A stretch of 64,000 nt of DNA, taken from Apus apus. Its lineage: Eukaryota; Chordata; Aves; Apodiformes; Apodidae. Of this stretch, positions 36,585 to 50,920 are shown piece by piece (the stretch's first letter is position 1; each line of letters opens with the position of its first letter). Location of the stretch: assembly GCF_020740795.1 (NCBI RefSeq), contig NC_067286.1:18976350-19040349 (forward strand), given 5' to 3'. The translations under genes were made by a program, and so were the position numbers. A model generated the notes under the pieces. That model had not been told where the DNA came from. It searched no databases and worked only from the letters and a program-made list of their open reading frames with translations.

Positions 36585-39500
36585 CCTTATGAGGATATTA
36601 TCATTAGTTGCTGGTTAAATGAAAGACTCTGACCTCTACAGACATTATAGACAGCAGTAATGAGAGTGATGATCACAACTAAAACTCTGGGCCACCATCT
36701 CTCACTCCAGAGAGAGGTGAAGATAAGTGGCATGGCACGAGCCACCTGTAAGGGTGGCAGAGACAAAGAAGTGTGAAACCCTTTGCTATTGGAAAGGCTT
36801 ACGCAGAAATGCATTACACTTCAGGGCAGACCAAGCCCTTCATTGAGGTTAAAACCAGGACATCCTGTCAATGGGTCTGTGCATTCATGGTCCACCACCT
36901 ATAAGAAAACCAGAGCTGACACCAGTGGCAATATAAGCAGTCTGTCCTCTCTCCTGCTCACTAGATTTACATGCTGACAATGCAGCCTGTGGGCATACCG
37001 AACCTACTCTTCACATTCAGCATCCAGCTAAAACAACCCTTTCTCTCATTTCTTTTCCCACCTCATACCAGCAAGGCTTCTGGCAACTAGGAAAGTAACC
37101 AGAACAAACAGGCCTCTCACTCCTGTATTTGCAGGGATGCATCCTTAACCCAGCATTACAAATCCTACAGTAATAAAAGCAACAACCTGAGCATCTCTGC
37201 TTTGTGCCAGACTTTCAAATAAACCAACACACCTAGGCATGAAGCTAAGTGTCCTGCAGACCAGGACTCCTACTGTATTGCCATGGGGAGATGCTCATAC
37301 AGCGCAGCCAAGCAAGTCCCTTGGTGCCGCCACACACTTGCGCTGCACTCTGCTTTACTCTTATTTGCTCTGCTCATGCAAGCCAAAAACAGGTGAATGC
37401 TGGGACCAGGTTCCCTTCCTCCCTACTGTACATTGCATCAAAAACTACAGAGAACAGAACCAGAGCTGTCTCTGAGGTGCATCTCAACTTGTCTAAATAG
37501 GAACAAGACATGTCCGGAGACATGTCTTTCCTGCACCCTAGCTCAGCACCTTCTGCCACTCTTCATCATCTACCCTGCTTTTGCCTAGGATTGCACCACA
37601 AGAACATCCCTACCACCATCACTACACTTAAGAAATGCCTGCCATCTCTAAACTGCAGGTTTCTGGCCAAAGTAGCAAGCCTTTGGATGTCACTGATGAC
37701 CTAGTTTTTTCCTCCCTCACCTACAGCAGTTCATTTGAATAGAGGATGCTTCCTTTGTTAGTTTTGGTTTCTGTTTTGTTCAGAGGTTTGCTTGCTTTTT
37801 ATTTGAGTTGCACTTAACAAAAAGCTCTGGGATGTAGCATAACCCATGTGTTAGGCAAGCTGGCAGACTGATCTTTTTCATCTGCTAATAATGGCTGCTT
37901 TTTTTGTCTTCAGTTCCAGGGCAGGTGAATAGCTTAGCCTCCAGAGAAAAGATACAGCACTTTCATATATCTCAAACCCTGCAGAGTGCTTCACTGCAGA
38001 GCTTGCAAAACACACACTGGGTTGGTGCCCTTCAGCATCTGCTCTATAGATGGAGTACACCTGGTAACAAACTTACCAAACTGAGAAGGCTGACAGCTCC
38101 TCGCTGCAGGTGTCCCAAAAATCCTCTCAAGAACTCAAGAGCATCCGATAAGCATCCATTTTTCTGCTACTTTCATAAACTGTAATTCTAGATTTGAAGG
38201 AATATAACATGCTGTCGCGAGCCACCTGAAATCAATCCAAAGACTCGTCTTCAGTAGGGTCACATTTCCCACCAAAAAGCAGGTGACTGCCCAATCTGCA
38301 GATCAATATAACTTCTAAAGTACTCAGTAAGCATGACCACTATGACTTTCCAAGTTCAGTTCAACATCCAGGGCAATCCTTCATTAGATATATTAATAGT
38401 TGAGTATAATATTAATAGTTATGTCTACAAGTATGGTTTCACACAGGTAAAAATTCACACTACGCGTTATGCAGACTGTTAATATTGTATGAATACATAA
38501 ACCATATTTTCATGTGTGCAACTGCAACTATTAAGAAAGCATTAGGCATCTAGCTTCTAAATTAACACCAAACCTGTTTTCTCATGCCTCATCCTTGCAG
38601 CTTTTGCTACCTTATTAGGAGTGGTAGGGGATGTACTTATCATTAATACCAATACAAACATGGTAAGGGAGCAAATATAGCAGAACAAAACTGCCTAGTA
38701 CCTCTGCAGCATGCCAACCTAGAAGGACAGAAACAAAGCGATCCTTGGTAGAATAGGTAGAGGAGCCATTTTAGCTATACTAGTCTACCACTATAATTAA
38801 TTCAGCTGCCTAATTAAAACTTTATGGCAAGACTATAATAACAGGCTTTTCCAAAGGTGTGCCAGCTGCCAACCCTATCCACGTTACTTTGCATGACAAA
38901 GTGTGCTGAGCTTGATACTGTGTTCAAGCAATGGGGTCCCCAGAACTCACAAGCAGATAAAGCAACTGTTTTTTCCACAGACACTGTGAGCTGGGTATGC
39001 TTTCAGGCTTTTCCATACCAGATGTACAAAGTCCCTTGACTCAAAGAAAGTTCAATCCAAAGGGTTTCCACCAGGAAAGCAAAAGTATCTTTCACAAACA
39101 CCTGCCAAATCTCTAAGTCTAGAATGTTCAAGTAAGCCATACAGTTCATAGACTTTTTTTTTCCCCAAATAACATACCAACAGGCTTAGCATCACACTGC
39201 TTACAGAACGTTTTCTCTCCATGCTAACAGTAAACATTTATCCAAAAGAGCTTCTTAATTGAGGTAGAGGACCAGCTAATTTAAACAAAACCCAGCCTAT
39301 CTGGAGAGTTTTTAACAGGCCAAGCAAAAAGAGTCAAATAGAGAAACTGCTGTAGCTCAGAGGTAACTACTACTTGTCTTGTCTTGAAGGCCTGAAGGGC
39401 ATCTCCAAAGACAAGGAACTGGTGTTTTCACTCAGAAATAATATTCAGATAACTGTCTGGATTCAGACAACTGTCAGTTGCAAGCTCTTCTGAAAATTAA

Positions 39501-42139
39501 TTTTTTAAAATTGACCTCTAATCCTAACCAGGTTTTTCAAGGAGAAGCATAATTAACTTCTTACCTTTGGCATTTTTAAGTAATCATGACTAAACCTACA
39601 TAAGGGGTGCTACACTGACATGGCTAGGTCCTTCATTAAATTAATCCTTCATTTAACCAATTTAGCTGGTCAGCTGCAGCAAGTATTGGGATTCCACGGT
39701 TCAAACAGTTAACACTCAGGTGTTAACTCCTGAGCATCAGACCACAAGCAGCAAATACTGCAAGGTCCATGTGACTTGCTGTGGGTGGCTTGCATCCCAT
39801 TTGCTCATTGCAGTCCTCCCAGCTGCTGGTCAGAAGACTCCCAGTACCCAATGGGCAAGGAGATCTTGTCCCCCTCAATAAGGTCAATGTTAATTAGCAG
39901 AAAGGAGAAGTCAGACACACTCTAGGAGATGCCACTGCTATGGCACAAATACCATCTACCCACACTCATAAAACTGAAAGCCTTTAATCAGTATTCAGTG
40001 CTCAAAGGGGAGAGGAAAAATCCAGAAATGCAAATAAAGCCCACTTTTCACTTAAAAGATACTTAGTTCCAAAAAAACCTGAATGGAAAAATTCACTGTT
40101 ACAGCTCATTTTAAATTAGAGAAGCAAACCTTAGTCTTCGCATAGCCAGAAGATCACACTCTTGAAACAAAGAAATTGAACTTAACAGCAAACAAGACCG
40201 TTAAGCACATATTCTTTATTAATGGCACTGGGGCAGCCCCGGGGATTCTTCACCATAAGTGCTCCAACAAGTTAGCAAAAAACACCAACTAATACACACA
40301 AAACCCACAAATATTCAGTTCTATGCCAATGAGTTCCTGACATGAGTTTTCTATGAAAACATAGTAACTTTATTTCCTGGAACAGCTATATTTGTTTTGT
40401 AATTATGCATGCTCAAAAGTCTCATGTGGGGGGTCTCAATTCTAGTCCTTGGTCTTCTCCATTCTGTCTCCCTCTCCCACAGGTAGATTGCCCAGGTGAG
40501 TCCAGAGTCAATATGACCATATGATAGAGTGTTGTTTGTTGGTGTGATAGGTCTTAGGGGACTTGATGTTGTCACAACCTGCAGGATGCTTGGTTTTACA
40601 AAGCCCACTGGTTTAAAAGTAACCAGTTCAGCTAACTTAGTACAACAAATTCATAATTTTAGTATTGGGCTTAATTCTGTATTTTATTAAATCTACTAAT
40701 GAGCATTCTACAACTATCACTCTGAACAAACCAACCGAGTTCAGAGATGTTACACCATCCTGACCATAGGGTCCAGTTTCTGACCTATCAAGTTTCAACT
40801 AGATAAAGAGATAAATGTCTTTGGTGCAAAACTTTGTCATATGCATACAGATCCTAATAATAAGCTATTATTTCTGGAAGGAATTGAGGGACAACGAATA
40901 CACATTGGACTGGTAGAGCAGAATAGACTTAACATGTGGGATGCGATATATAAAATCAGAAGTAGCAGGATTTGTTATGTCCTTAGAAATGTTTTAACAA
41001 AAGTCAACTCCATCAAGCTTACAAAGTCCTGCTTAACGCTCAACTTAGCAGTCTTAACTGAAACCTGGCCAAAAAAAAAAATTGGAAGACAATGTGATAA
41101 TGTGAACAATTTATTCAAACATGGGGCTGCAGATGGGAGGTAAGAGGAAATGCCCACCACCAATAGCTATAGAAAACACTGTGCAAAACGCTCAGGAAAG
41201 AAAGAAAATTATACTTTCAGAAATACAGGATGATAAAAGTAACACAGAGGAATTACAGTAGTTGCATGCTAGGAAATAAAAGCCGAAAATTAAAGTCGAG
41301 CCATTTAACCCAGCTCCCACCAGTCTGGTTTTTACGCGGTTGAATGAATCCAGGAATGCAGTTAGCAGAAACCCAGTGAGGGGGTTTCAGCAGCTCCCAG
41401 CACTCCCAGCACACAGGGATGCAGCCCCCATTGCTTCCACAGCTCCCATCCAGGCATGGGATGAGCCCAGCCACCACATCTGGGCTGTTGGCACAGCACC
41501 TGGAGTCTGTGGAGTCTGTCTCTGCTTAGCACTTCACCAGGGGTAGAAAACGGAATGAAGGATTGACTGTGGAGGGAATGAGGTGCCTTGTCAGACATGT
41601 GAGCCCCTCTCTATCCTCCCACATCTCAGAAACAAGCTACACTTCCTAATGTAACAGGTGAGGGCCCTCCCAAGACAGGATGACACACATGTGGAATAAA
41701 TATGGGGCCATGGGAAGGAACAGCAGCAAAGAGCTGCCCTCCCATTACTTAAAGAAAATTGTGTCTGCTGCTCTGTCTCCTTCAACAGACCCCTTCTTTA
41801 AGAAAATCCTCACTGCAAGAGATAGACAGCAAGGGCATCTTTCAAGCCAGGACCTATCTTGAAGCAATAAATCTCAGTATATTTAAATGCAACCAGCTAA
41901 ATCACTGGGATACTGTGCCTCTCCTTTGTGTGGTCCTTGCTGTGCAACACAAGAGGTATGGAAACATGTAGGGGCTGATGACAGCACTATCAGCATCATT
42001 GTATGCCATGCATGCACCAGTCCCTATTCTCCTCAAGCAGGCTTCAGACAGTCCTAATTCCACTCAAAGTATGACCAGCAAGGCCCCAAAAACCACTACC
42101 CCACAATAAAGCTTTTTTTAAAAAAGGCTATTTCAGGAA
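36585..42139. other. Unique-looking intronic or intergenic DNA
   Basis: No exon, RNA gene or transposon was recognised. A small inverted repeat (GTTAACAC, 4-bp spacer, GTGTTAAC) lies at about 39706-39725, and a short A run at about 41070. Confidence 0.4.
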
Positions 42140-42611
42140 TTAGTTAATACACCTGGAAGCACTAGCCATCTCCTTGCGCTTACCAAAGTCTACCAGAGAC
42201 CCTTGCCTCAATTTTGCAGAGTTAGAGAGGTAGACAACAAGCTGCAATTCTAGATACCCACTGGAAATCCTTGCCTTCAGGTTTCCATTTCCACCTTCTT
42301 CCTCAGCTTCATCTTCCTGCACCATAGAAGCCCAGCATGGGACTCTCCAGAATCCTCTCAAGGGCCCTTACAGAGTCCAAAACCAGCTGCATGCTGGCCA
42401 GTTGTGACTTGTGGCTAAAAACCCAGGAGCAATGCAACACCAAAGATCCTTTTAGGCCAGAAAATGAGTTCACATGGACTGCACCATCCATAGCATCCTG
42501 GACCCCAAGGGATTCAAGCAAGAGTGTAACTTCAGTTTCATAAATCTTCAAAGGCACATTGAGCCCAAGTCTTCCAGCAATGCTATTGCTCTCTCCTTCC
42601 CTTGACTTCAA
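42140..42611 (-). other. Overlapping minus-strand open frames, unidentified
   Basis: Two frames (42611-42309, 100 codons; 42361-42140, 73 codons) overlap and together span ~470 bp of fairly protein-like composition, for example TEVTLLLESLGVQDAMDGAV and an acidic QEDEAEEEGG patch. I do not recognise either. No convincing splice acceptor and donor pair fits them to the RN-tre gene. They could be a decayed exon, a pseudogene fragment or chance. Confidence 0.15.
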
Positions 42612-45600
42612 TTACAGTATCTAAAAGATCTAACATTACAGTAATTCTTGGCTACTTAGGTTGAAAACAACCTCTTTACCAGATCACAACAGCAGTACTC
42701 CAAAGCAAAGCCCTGGCATTAGTCCATAAAAATGGAACCATTCAGATAGTCTCAAGCAAGGAAGAAAACATAGCCAAAGCAAGTCTTAATGTAAGCTCTA
42801 TCTTTTCTCTGAGGAAAACAAACAAGCAAGCTACAAAGAAATTCAGCCAAAAAGAAAAAGCAACACAATTCCTTGTGAACTGATAAAATACTAGATAGCC
42901 CGTTGCATTTCTAGCTTACAGAGAAAAAACACAGACTCTTCAGTGTTCAGTTTCTTTCTAATTCTGTGATTCATTTATTGGCAGCAAGCCTGGGTTTCAC
43001 CTGAGGAAAAAAGCATAAAAAAACCCCAACATGAGTAACAACTGAAGAGCGACCATCTGTGTGTATCTCTTTCCAAACTAAACTTGAAAAGGGTTTTCCA
43101 ACAGATAAGCCAAGGAAAGAGTAACTTCATAGAGTCACAATGGGATCTGCCTGGAGAGTATGCTTCATGCTAATATCAAGGCTAAAACCAACTCTGTCTG
43201 CCCACTACCAGCAGCCCTCCCTGATGTCAGTCTGCCGATGTTCCTTATCTTCCCTTTTAAAAACTGCAGAGAAAGCCGCTGGGAAGCATGCAATGTGTGG
43301 CAAGTAATTACAGAGCAAAGCAGAGCATAACAGCCTCAAGGGATAAGTAGTAATTTAGACAGGCACCAACCGCTGATTCTCCATCAGGGCTACTTGAGAC
43401 CTCTGCATGAGAAAGTAAATTGAAAGACAAATTGGTACTGTCATGCCTAGGGGGCTGGGTAAGCACTAACTGAAATACCCAAGAAACAGAAGTGCATGCC
43501 ACAACTGCTTATCTGCGCTAAACAAAGACTTTTAAAACAGTGATCTGAACTTTGCAAAAGTCAGCTCTGTCCTTCACTTCAGGTAAGGCAGCGACAGCCT
43601 TCCCACCGCTATTACCACATGTGCAGACCTAAGTTTCAGCATTCAGCCTGTACAGACATGGCTGCTCCTCGCCTGCCAAACTACCTGGGGCTGGAGGCTG
43701 CCAGCCAAGAGAAGCTCGCAGCCTGCGCAAACCTAGCACATTTGCAAGTCAAAAAGTCAGGCTACAGCAGATGAAAGTCTTGAATTAGGCGGCTCAGCTT
43801 CTATACAGCTCCTTCCAGAGCTACTCCTTTACCACCACTGGAGACAGGGTACTGCTTTGGACACAACCATTTTAGATGCACCTTTGGTCCAACCCAAGAT
43901 GGCTATTTTCAGTGTATGCCCACATAACTTAAGCATAATTCAACAGTATCGGCAGTATCTTGATTCTCTTGGCACTTCTACCCCAGTGTCTGAAACAGCA
44001 CTTAAATGTTTCCAGTTCTTTCACAAAGGTATGTCTCTGAAAAATACTAAAATACTAGTGCCACTTTCCCTCTTTCTTCTGGTTTCCAAACATTTAGAAG
44101 AAAATTGAAACTCAACAATTTCTCCTTTTTTTTCTTAATGGAAACATGACAAAGCTGTTGTGCAATTGACTGCCACAGGGGGAAAAAGAAAAAGAAGGAT
44201 AAAACAAGCTTCAGGAGCTAACCTGCAGCAGCAAAGAGATCATTTATGTGCCCACATGTGGAGCTAAGTCTCATTTATCAGAGGACTAAGTATCAAAGGC
44301 TTTGAACACAGTCATCCACTCCCTGATGCCATCATCAGATGTCTGGCATTTGCAGCATCAGCTGCTAGTGATAACAAAGGTGCCTCTGTAAAAAGAGTTG
44401 TGGAAATGTCAGGGGAGATGCAAGAACACAAAAAGATCACTGCACCTCTGACAGTCCGTTGTTCACGTGAGAAGCGAGTTCAACACCCAGAATGGTCAGG
44501 AGCAGCTGGTGTAAACAATGAGGCCTGGAGCAGCAGCTGGGGAGGAGATAGCTGCAGCAGTGCCCCAGGATATCCTACAGGCCACTACACATTTCAGAGT
44601 AGCTGACAAGGGTAGTCAAACATAGGGATGATAGTGCTTGTATCATCACAAAGCTCGACCCTTAGCAAGCCTCCAGAGGCCCCAAGCACAGGCACAACAG
44701 GACAGTGCAATGCACCCGCATGGACATACTCTTCCCATGGTAAAGGTGATTTTGCTAACTCACTGCTCAGGGTAAGACCAAAAGGTTGGCACATCAGCCA
44801 CCAGACCCTGAAAAGAGGTTCCTGTCTATCCACTGTCGCTTAACCTCTGTGGCAGCCATCACAAGGAAAAACCAGAGCAACCCAGGCTGAATTATCAACT
44901 GTAGCAAACATAAAGCTGTCCCCAACTTGCATTACCCAACCTTATGCTCTCACAACAGTATCTCAAGCTATTTTTTCAAGTGAGTATTTAGCATTTTCAC
45001 AAGCTAACGAAACACTTCCTCTCCCCCCACACTGGGTATTTGGTGAAATTGCATCTTCTGCAAATTCTGCTGCAAATGCTGAATTTTTGCCAGTTTAACA
45101 GGGAAAGCCTTGACTAAAATAAACTACATTTCAGAAAATAAATGCCTTCCCAGTACAGTAAAGTAGTGGATGATGCATGCAAGCAGACCTGCCAGGAGAA
45201 CACAACCTCCAGATTTCAATGAGAATCTCATCAAGCTCAAAAGATAGACAGATGCAACTACTATGACCTTTCACATTTAAAAAAAACACCACCAAAAGCC
45301 CAAACCAAAAAAAAAAATGAAACCAAACCAACAAAAAAAACCCCAAAACCTAAACTAAACAAAACACAAAACTCACACAAAACAAGAGAGAAGGGAGAGA
45401 AGCAGAGTTGAGGATGCTGTGGTAAATCAAGTTTCCACCCGTTTTTGCGGGATGAGAAGTGCTATCACCACCACTGGCCTGTATCCCCTGTGTACTGAGC
45501 TGCTCAGAACCCATATAGAGGAAGAGGATGACACACTGCTCCCTACACAGCCACTACAGGAGGTGAAACCCTATTACAGGAAATTCACTGCAATTCAGGT

Positions 45601-48600
45601 GTGTAAGACTACTTGGGCTTTTGCCACCTGAGTCACCAGGGGACTTGTGCACTGACTCAGTGCTGGCTCGCTCTGACTCACACCTGTGACAGCTTGCTAG
45701 CAAATGCAGACATTCCTACCTTTGCTGTTTCCCTTCTCATTACAGTTCTCCCTTTAAAAAGAGATCTTTTACACCAGAAAATTAATTAAAGGATAGTACA
45801 ATGAGAAGGCTGGCATGGGAAGCACGGGCAGTGCTCTACTAACCAGCTCTGCTTCAAGCTTCCAAGTGACAAGCATGTCTGTTTGCATGATGCAATAAAC
45901 CCCAGAAAATACAGGGGAATTAGGTGGAAACAGTTCTACCCTGACTCCTACTCTTCCAGCACATTTGCTGCACTGTCCAGGCAGTCCTGGATGAACCAGA
46001 TTTCATGAAAGATCACTTTCCATAAAGGATCCATTTTGCTTTTTTATGGGTCAATAAGGCTTAACGCTGCAAGTTACAGTTATGTCCTCCTACAATCAAA
46101 CGGGCTGTTCAGGCAGGCCAAATGCAAGGCACTTCCACTGTGGAATGAGATCTATCAGGGATCCTCTTTTGCTCTGTAAGCTCTTATGGCAAGCTGAAGA
46201 CTTGAGCTCAGCGTGCCAGACCAATCCCTCCTTGTCTATCAATGCTCCCACAGCAGAATCTATCTACCTGTTTCTCAGACCTCCCCTGTGGAACCACAAA
46301 TGCCAAAATATTCCACTTCAATCCCAGAGGTTGCGTACACACCTCTAGTCACCTGGGAACATAATTCCAGTTAATAAAAAAGTAGCTTGCAACCCAGCCT
46401 TCTATTTTCTCCTCAAAGTAATGCAGGAATTGAAATTGAGATGCAAGTGGAGCTGCTAGTAGTACAGCGAGGGGCATAACTGAAATAATGTTTGGCATCT
46501 CTGTGACTACAACTGACTCAAGCAATCCACTTACAGTGCCAAAAAGTTGGGAGAGTGCAGATGAGATTTTTCAGTTGAGCAGTGACGCTTTAAAGCAATA
46601 AATACATCCAATAACTCGAGGAAGGGGATGTACCGGGCAGCACAGCAGAGGCGTCACTTCACTGCTTCTGATAACAATCAGTGGCAGAGCAGTAATTACC
46701 AAGGGAGCAAAATAAGCTGCTACAGCTGTTCTTGCTGTACATTAAGAAAACAACAGCAGATTTTTCATGTTTGGATACCAACATGAAAACAGCTTCCTTC
46801 CACCCCCACTCAGTGCAGTGGGCAAATGCATACAACAGGAGAGATCCTGAAAGCCAGCAAAGCAGGAGGGCACAACAGCAGCATATGCAGCCTCGAGCTT
46901 GCCTGGGATTCCCCAGCTGGTACTCAGGGAAGGAAAAGGCTGTGCCTGTGTCAGCAAGGAGTATGGCCTCCCAGGAGCGGCTCTGCAGCAACACTGTGTT
47001 TTCTGAAGCTTTTCTCAGTGTGCTGTCAGCAAGGCTAAGTGCAAACCTTATCTTTATTTCTGGGTGTTTTTACAACACATCTGGATTTGCTCACTGCAGA
47101 GCAGTTTCTCCCACAGTACTCCACAATCCATACACATAAGGCAAACCTTGCACACATTTCACTCTTGGACACATACCCTCTCTTCCCCTAGCCAAGAACA
47201 TGGCAAAAGTACCTGTTCAGAGCATCAGCTTCTCTTAAGGCACAGACACTGAGCTGGGATACGATCCCCATTGGCAAAAGTGAACTGGCAAATCTGTAAG
47301 AGTTAGAATAGTAATTAGTGACATTAGTAAGAACTGGCTGGTGAAAGGGAAGGATGCCAAGGCAACCTCACAAGAGATGGGATAGTGTTAGATCCCTGCC
47401 CTAAACACACTTCTGCCTAGCCCTGGCAACACAGCAGAGGTACCTGGCACAAGACTGTCAGGGGACTTCTCTAAAATTAAAGAATGAAACCAAGGTAAAA
47501 AGCAAGATGTTGAGTCCCAAAGCAAGGCTGTTCAAGTAAAGCCTCCTTAACAGTCAATGCACTGAAGTTAATGTGTAAGTAGAGGGGCAGAAGAGAAGCT
47601 GATAAATGGGACGGAAATGGTCCCCTATGCAACTCCCCTACTCCCCTCCTTGAGATGCTGCTGAAGATCTCCTGCTCAACAGCACTTGGGCAATTTCTTC
47701 TAGTTAGCAAAGCAGACAAATCCCATCTGATGTGAAAGCCAGGCTGCTTCCATTTTTTCATTACTATTATTATTATTATTGATTCATCATTACAATTTCA
47801 TAATATAAATAGTTCTATTTTTCTTACTGATTGCTTTATAAATCTTTTGCACATTAGTCACACAAAAGATATCTAGCAGCACTGAGCAAAAGATATGACA
47901 GAAGTCATCCTTATGGAGTGCAGAAACACCTTGCTGCAGGCATGCAGAGTGCTCACTGTACGCTGAAGAGGAGGTACCAGAAAAAAAGATGTTTTCCTGG
48001 AAAGAATTCTAAGCAGTTGTAAGAAAATGTTTTTCTGATTATACAACTGAAGCAACAGTCACCACATCTAGTATGGTTTTACTTTTCCCATTCTGTACAT
48101 GCAACAGTTTGGGGACAGCAACAAACACAGTGCTTGAACAACCATCTTCAAGAACGTTGTAATGGAAGTAGGATTTAGAAGCGAGGGAAGGTAAGAAAAC
48201 AGGGCAGGACAACTTCTCCAAAATGGCAAGGGGAAAAGTACAGGATCAACCCGACAGCATCTCACATATTTCCTGCCAACTAAACCTCATTATAAACTGT
48301 GAGAAAACATACTCACGCAGCAGACTGGTTTACCTTGGACTGAGAAAAAGATACTTGCTTGTTTTCTCTAGTCTCTATGGGTGACTCACAGATATCAGCC
48401 ATTGCCAGACAGTATCCAAACAACTGAGAAAACCTGTAACCTCCATTTCCCCTTCCTCCTTTCCTATTATGGAAGGGCTGAAGGCATTTATAAGGATGAA
48501 AAGAATGCTGAAGACCAGAGTGTAGACCTTGGACTCCAGCCTCAAGCACAGTTTTTCCATCACCATTTATAATTGCTCTCCCTGTTGTTTTACGTTACCA

Positions 48601-50894
48601 CTCTAGCTAAAACATAAGAGTCATTCACTCATTATGTATCTCCAAGAGGGTCTTCCGTTTTTCTTTTGAAGTCAGTAACTGAATGCTATTCTACAGTGGA
48701 ACACAAAGTGTCTACAAGGACAGAAATAATGTCACAAGTCCAACCTGGCCAGTAACCTTCACTGGCAGCTTATAAAAGCACAAGAAGACAACCTTCCTGC
48801 CCCAGGAAGGAAATTCATACCTTTTGCTTCACATTGCTTACAACTAAAGGGGCTGCTTTGTAGGACTTATCTGCATTGGCATCTACCCACCCCTGCAGCA
48901 GGGCTCAGCAAATCAGGGAAAGCAGTACAGCTGCTGTGCAGACCCTTTTCCCCCTCCTTCTCTGGCTCCTTTTTCCTCTAACAACTTTCTCAATGTGATT
49001 GCTACTATTGGATGATGCTGTAGAAACACCACTGGCAAAGTTCAAAGTCCTCATCGCCTTCTACTGCTGAGCAAGGCAAAGATGCTTGGAGCTTCTCTAA
49101 GTGCTGCTGGATTTAATCAAATCCGTAAGACAATGGCTTGGCATGCCTTCCCAAGGCAATGACAGCTCTCAAACAGCATTTTGTCCTGCAGCAGCCAAAT
49201 ATTCTGGAAACAGCTAAGTGCCAGGGAATCAGCCCCCTGTTCTAAACTCCCTTCTTGCAGTGCCCAGTGGCATCACTTTCCTCAGGGCTCCTCTGCTGCG
49301 TTCCTGCAGCGCGAATGTATCCACCAAAATATGCACTTCCTGGTGTCACCACCTAGCAAAACCCCATAAGCAAAGCAGACAGCAAGATGCTGAAAATAAA
49401 CATACAAAGCCCTTTGCAGCACCAAAATTCAAATCCACCTGGACATTTCTTAGGCTGTCATGGCAGCCTATAGAAGGGATTTTCCAATTACTTACACAGA
49501 AACCCTGGAAAATAAGGATGGAAAACTGGAAGCACAGGCTCAAACTCTAAGCCAGCCCTTCATCCTGAGCTGTGACCTCCTTCCACAGCACCAGAAGTGA
49601 GGAGGGACAGTGCGGACAGCCCTGCGTAGTCCCCACAGGCTGGCTTGTCTCCAGCATCTCCATCCTGCTTCTCCTCCAGGGTAAATGGTGATATCCCAGT
49701 GGAACCAGGTGCAGCTTAGGGTACTGGAGGGGCTGCCAGTACAAGCCTTCACAGTCCGGCCAGCCACCTCATCTCCAAAACCAGTAAGCACTGCGTAGAG
49801 GGAACTGATGCACTGGCATTCTTGAGGTACCATTCAAACATCCCAGCAGCAGTCTGATGGAGTTCCCCTTCCCCTTTGCCTTAGAAAGGCAAAGAGGGCA
49901 GAGCTAATCCTCTCTTGTTTTAATAAGTTAATAATAATAATGGGCACCTGATGAAGCTGACTCAGAGCCCCCTGGCAAGCCTTGACTGCTGATCCCTGCC
50001 ACACTTGCACTGAAACCACCAACTCTGTCAGCTCTCAACACAAACAGATGTGAATGGTTAAAACCCTCACATTCAAGCCTGCTTTAACACCCTCCACAGA
50101 TACACTCAGAGTTGCTCCTCCACTTAATGCAGCTTTTTTTGACTCCACTAGAAGTACAAAGCTCCTCCAATTGAGTTTCCATGGCATTAAAATCAATTAA
50201 ACAGCTACACATCTCCAACTGCCCCATTCTCAGTTTTTCTTATAACTGTTACCATGCAGAGACATGCACACCTCAGAAATATGCTGAAGCACCCTTAAGA
50301 ATATAATGGACTTTATTACAAAGTTCAGGCTTTCAACTCTGCAGAAATTATCTTAGTTTTAAAGAAAAGAACCTAAACAAACCACAACAGATGGCCAATT
50401 TTTACAAAACTGAGTTTTCAAAGTCAGTTGCAACTAGCTGTAATCGCAGACCTAATGCTAGGCAACACACAAGAGTCATCTGTGCAACACTAATGCTGGA
50501 GTCCTTTCAGTTACCTGCATGTCACCTCCCAGCAGTAGGGACTTTGGGTAGAGCACAGTATTTCAGCTTGCAGGAAAAAGCAGCTAATTTAAGTCAATGA
50601 GTCGCAAGTGACCATTGATAACTGACGGAAGCAATGCCCCTGGCTTGCTCAACAGATGAGCCACAAGAACAATCAAGCCAGCCCTTTGGCTGAACCTCAC
50701 CAGAGGTTTCCTGGCCCATGCTGGAGCTCTGCTTTCCCCACTGGCTTCACAGCACAAGAAGGAATCACTCTGCAACACAGCTTTGCAAGTAGATGTCTGT
50801 AGCGGGAGCAGCCCCTGGTGCACAGCTTCTTGAGCTTATTTCTTCATGTAATTGCTTCAAATAAACAAAGAGCTAAATTCATGTTGTATCAGCT
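42612..50894. other. Unique-looking intronic or intergenic DNA
   Basis: An A-rich tract with AACC/AAAC words lies at about 45277-45385, and an ATT repeat at 47765-47780. No exon, RNA gene or transposon was recognised despite many small open frames. Confidence 0.4.
47765..47780 (+). repeat. (ATT)5 microsatellite
   Basis: Five ATT units (16 bp) in an AT-rich setting. Confidence 0.8.
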
Positions 50895-50920
50895 CAGTAT
50901 CCTGCTCAAGCAGGATACTG
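50895..50920. repeat. Perfect inverted repeat, 12-bp arms, 2-bp spacer
   Basis: The arm CAGTATCCTGCT and its exact reverse complement AGCAGGATACTG are separated by CA. In RNA or single-stranded DNA this would form a tight hairpin or cruciform. There is no nearby gene feature to link it to. Confidence 0.85.

Noticed and set aside
43560-43730. Minus-strand ATG in a GC-richer patch as the missing first coding exon
   Set aside because: The short frame after the ATG does not reach a donor giving the one-base phase required by the exon at 4797.
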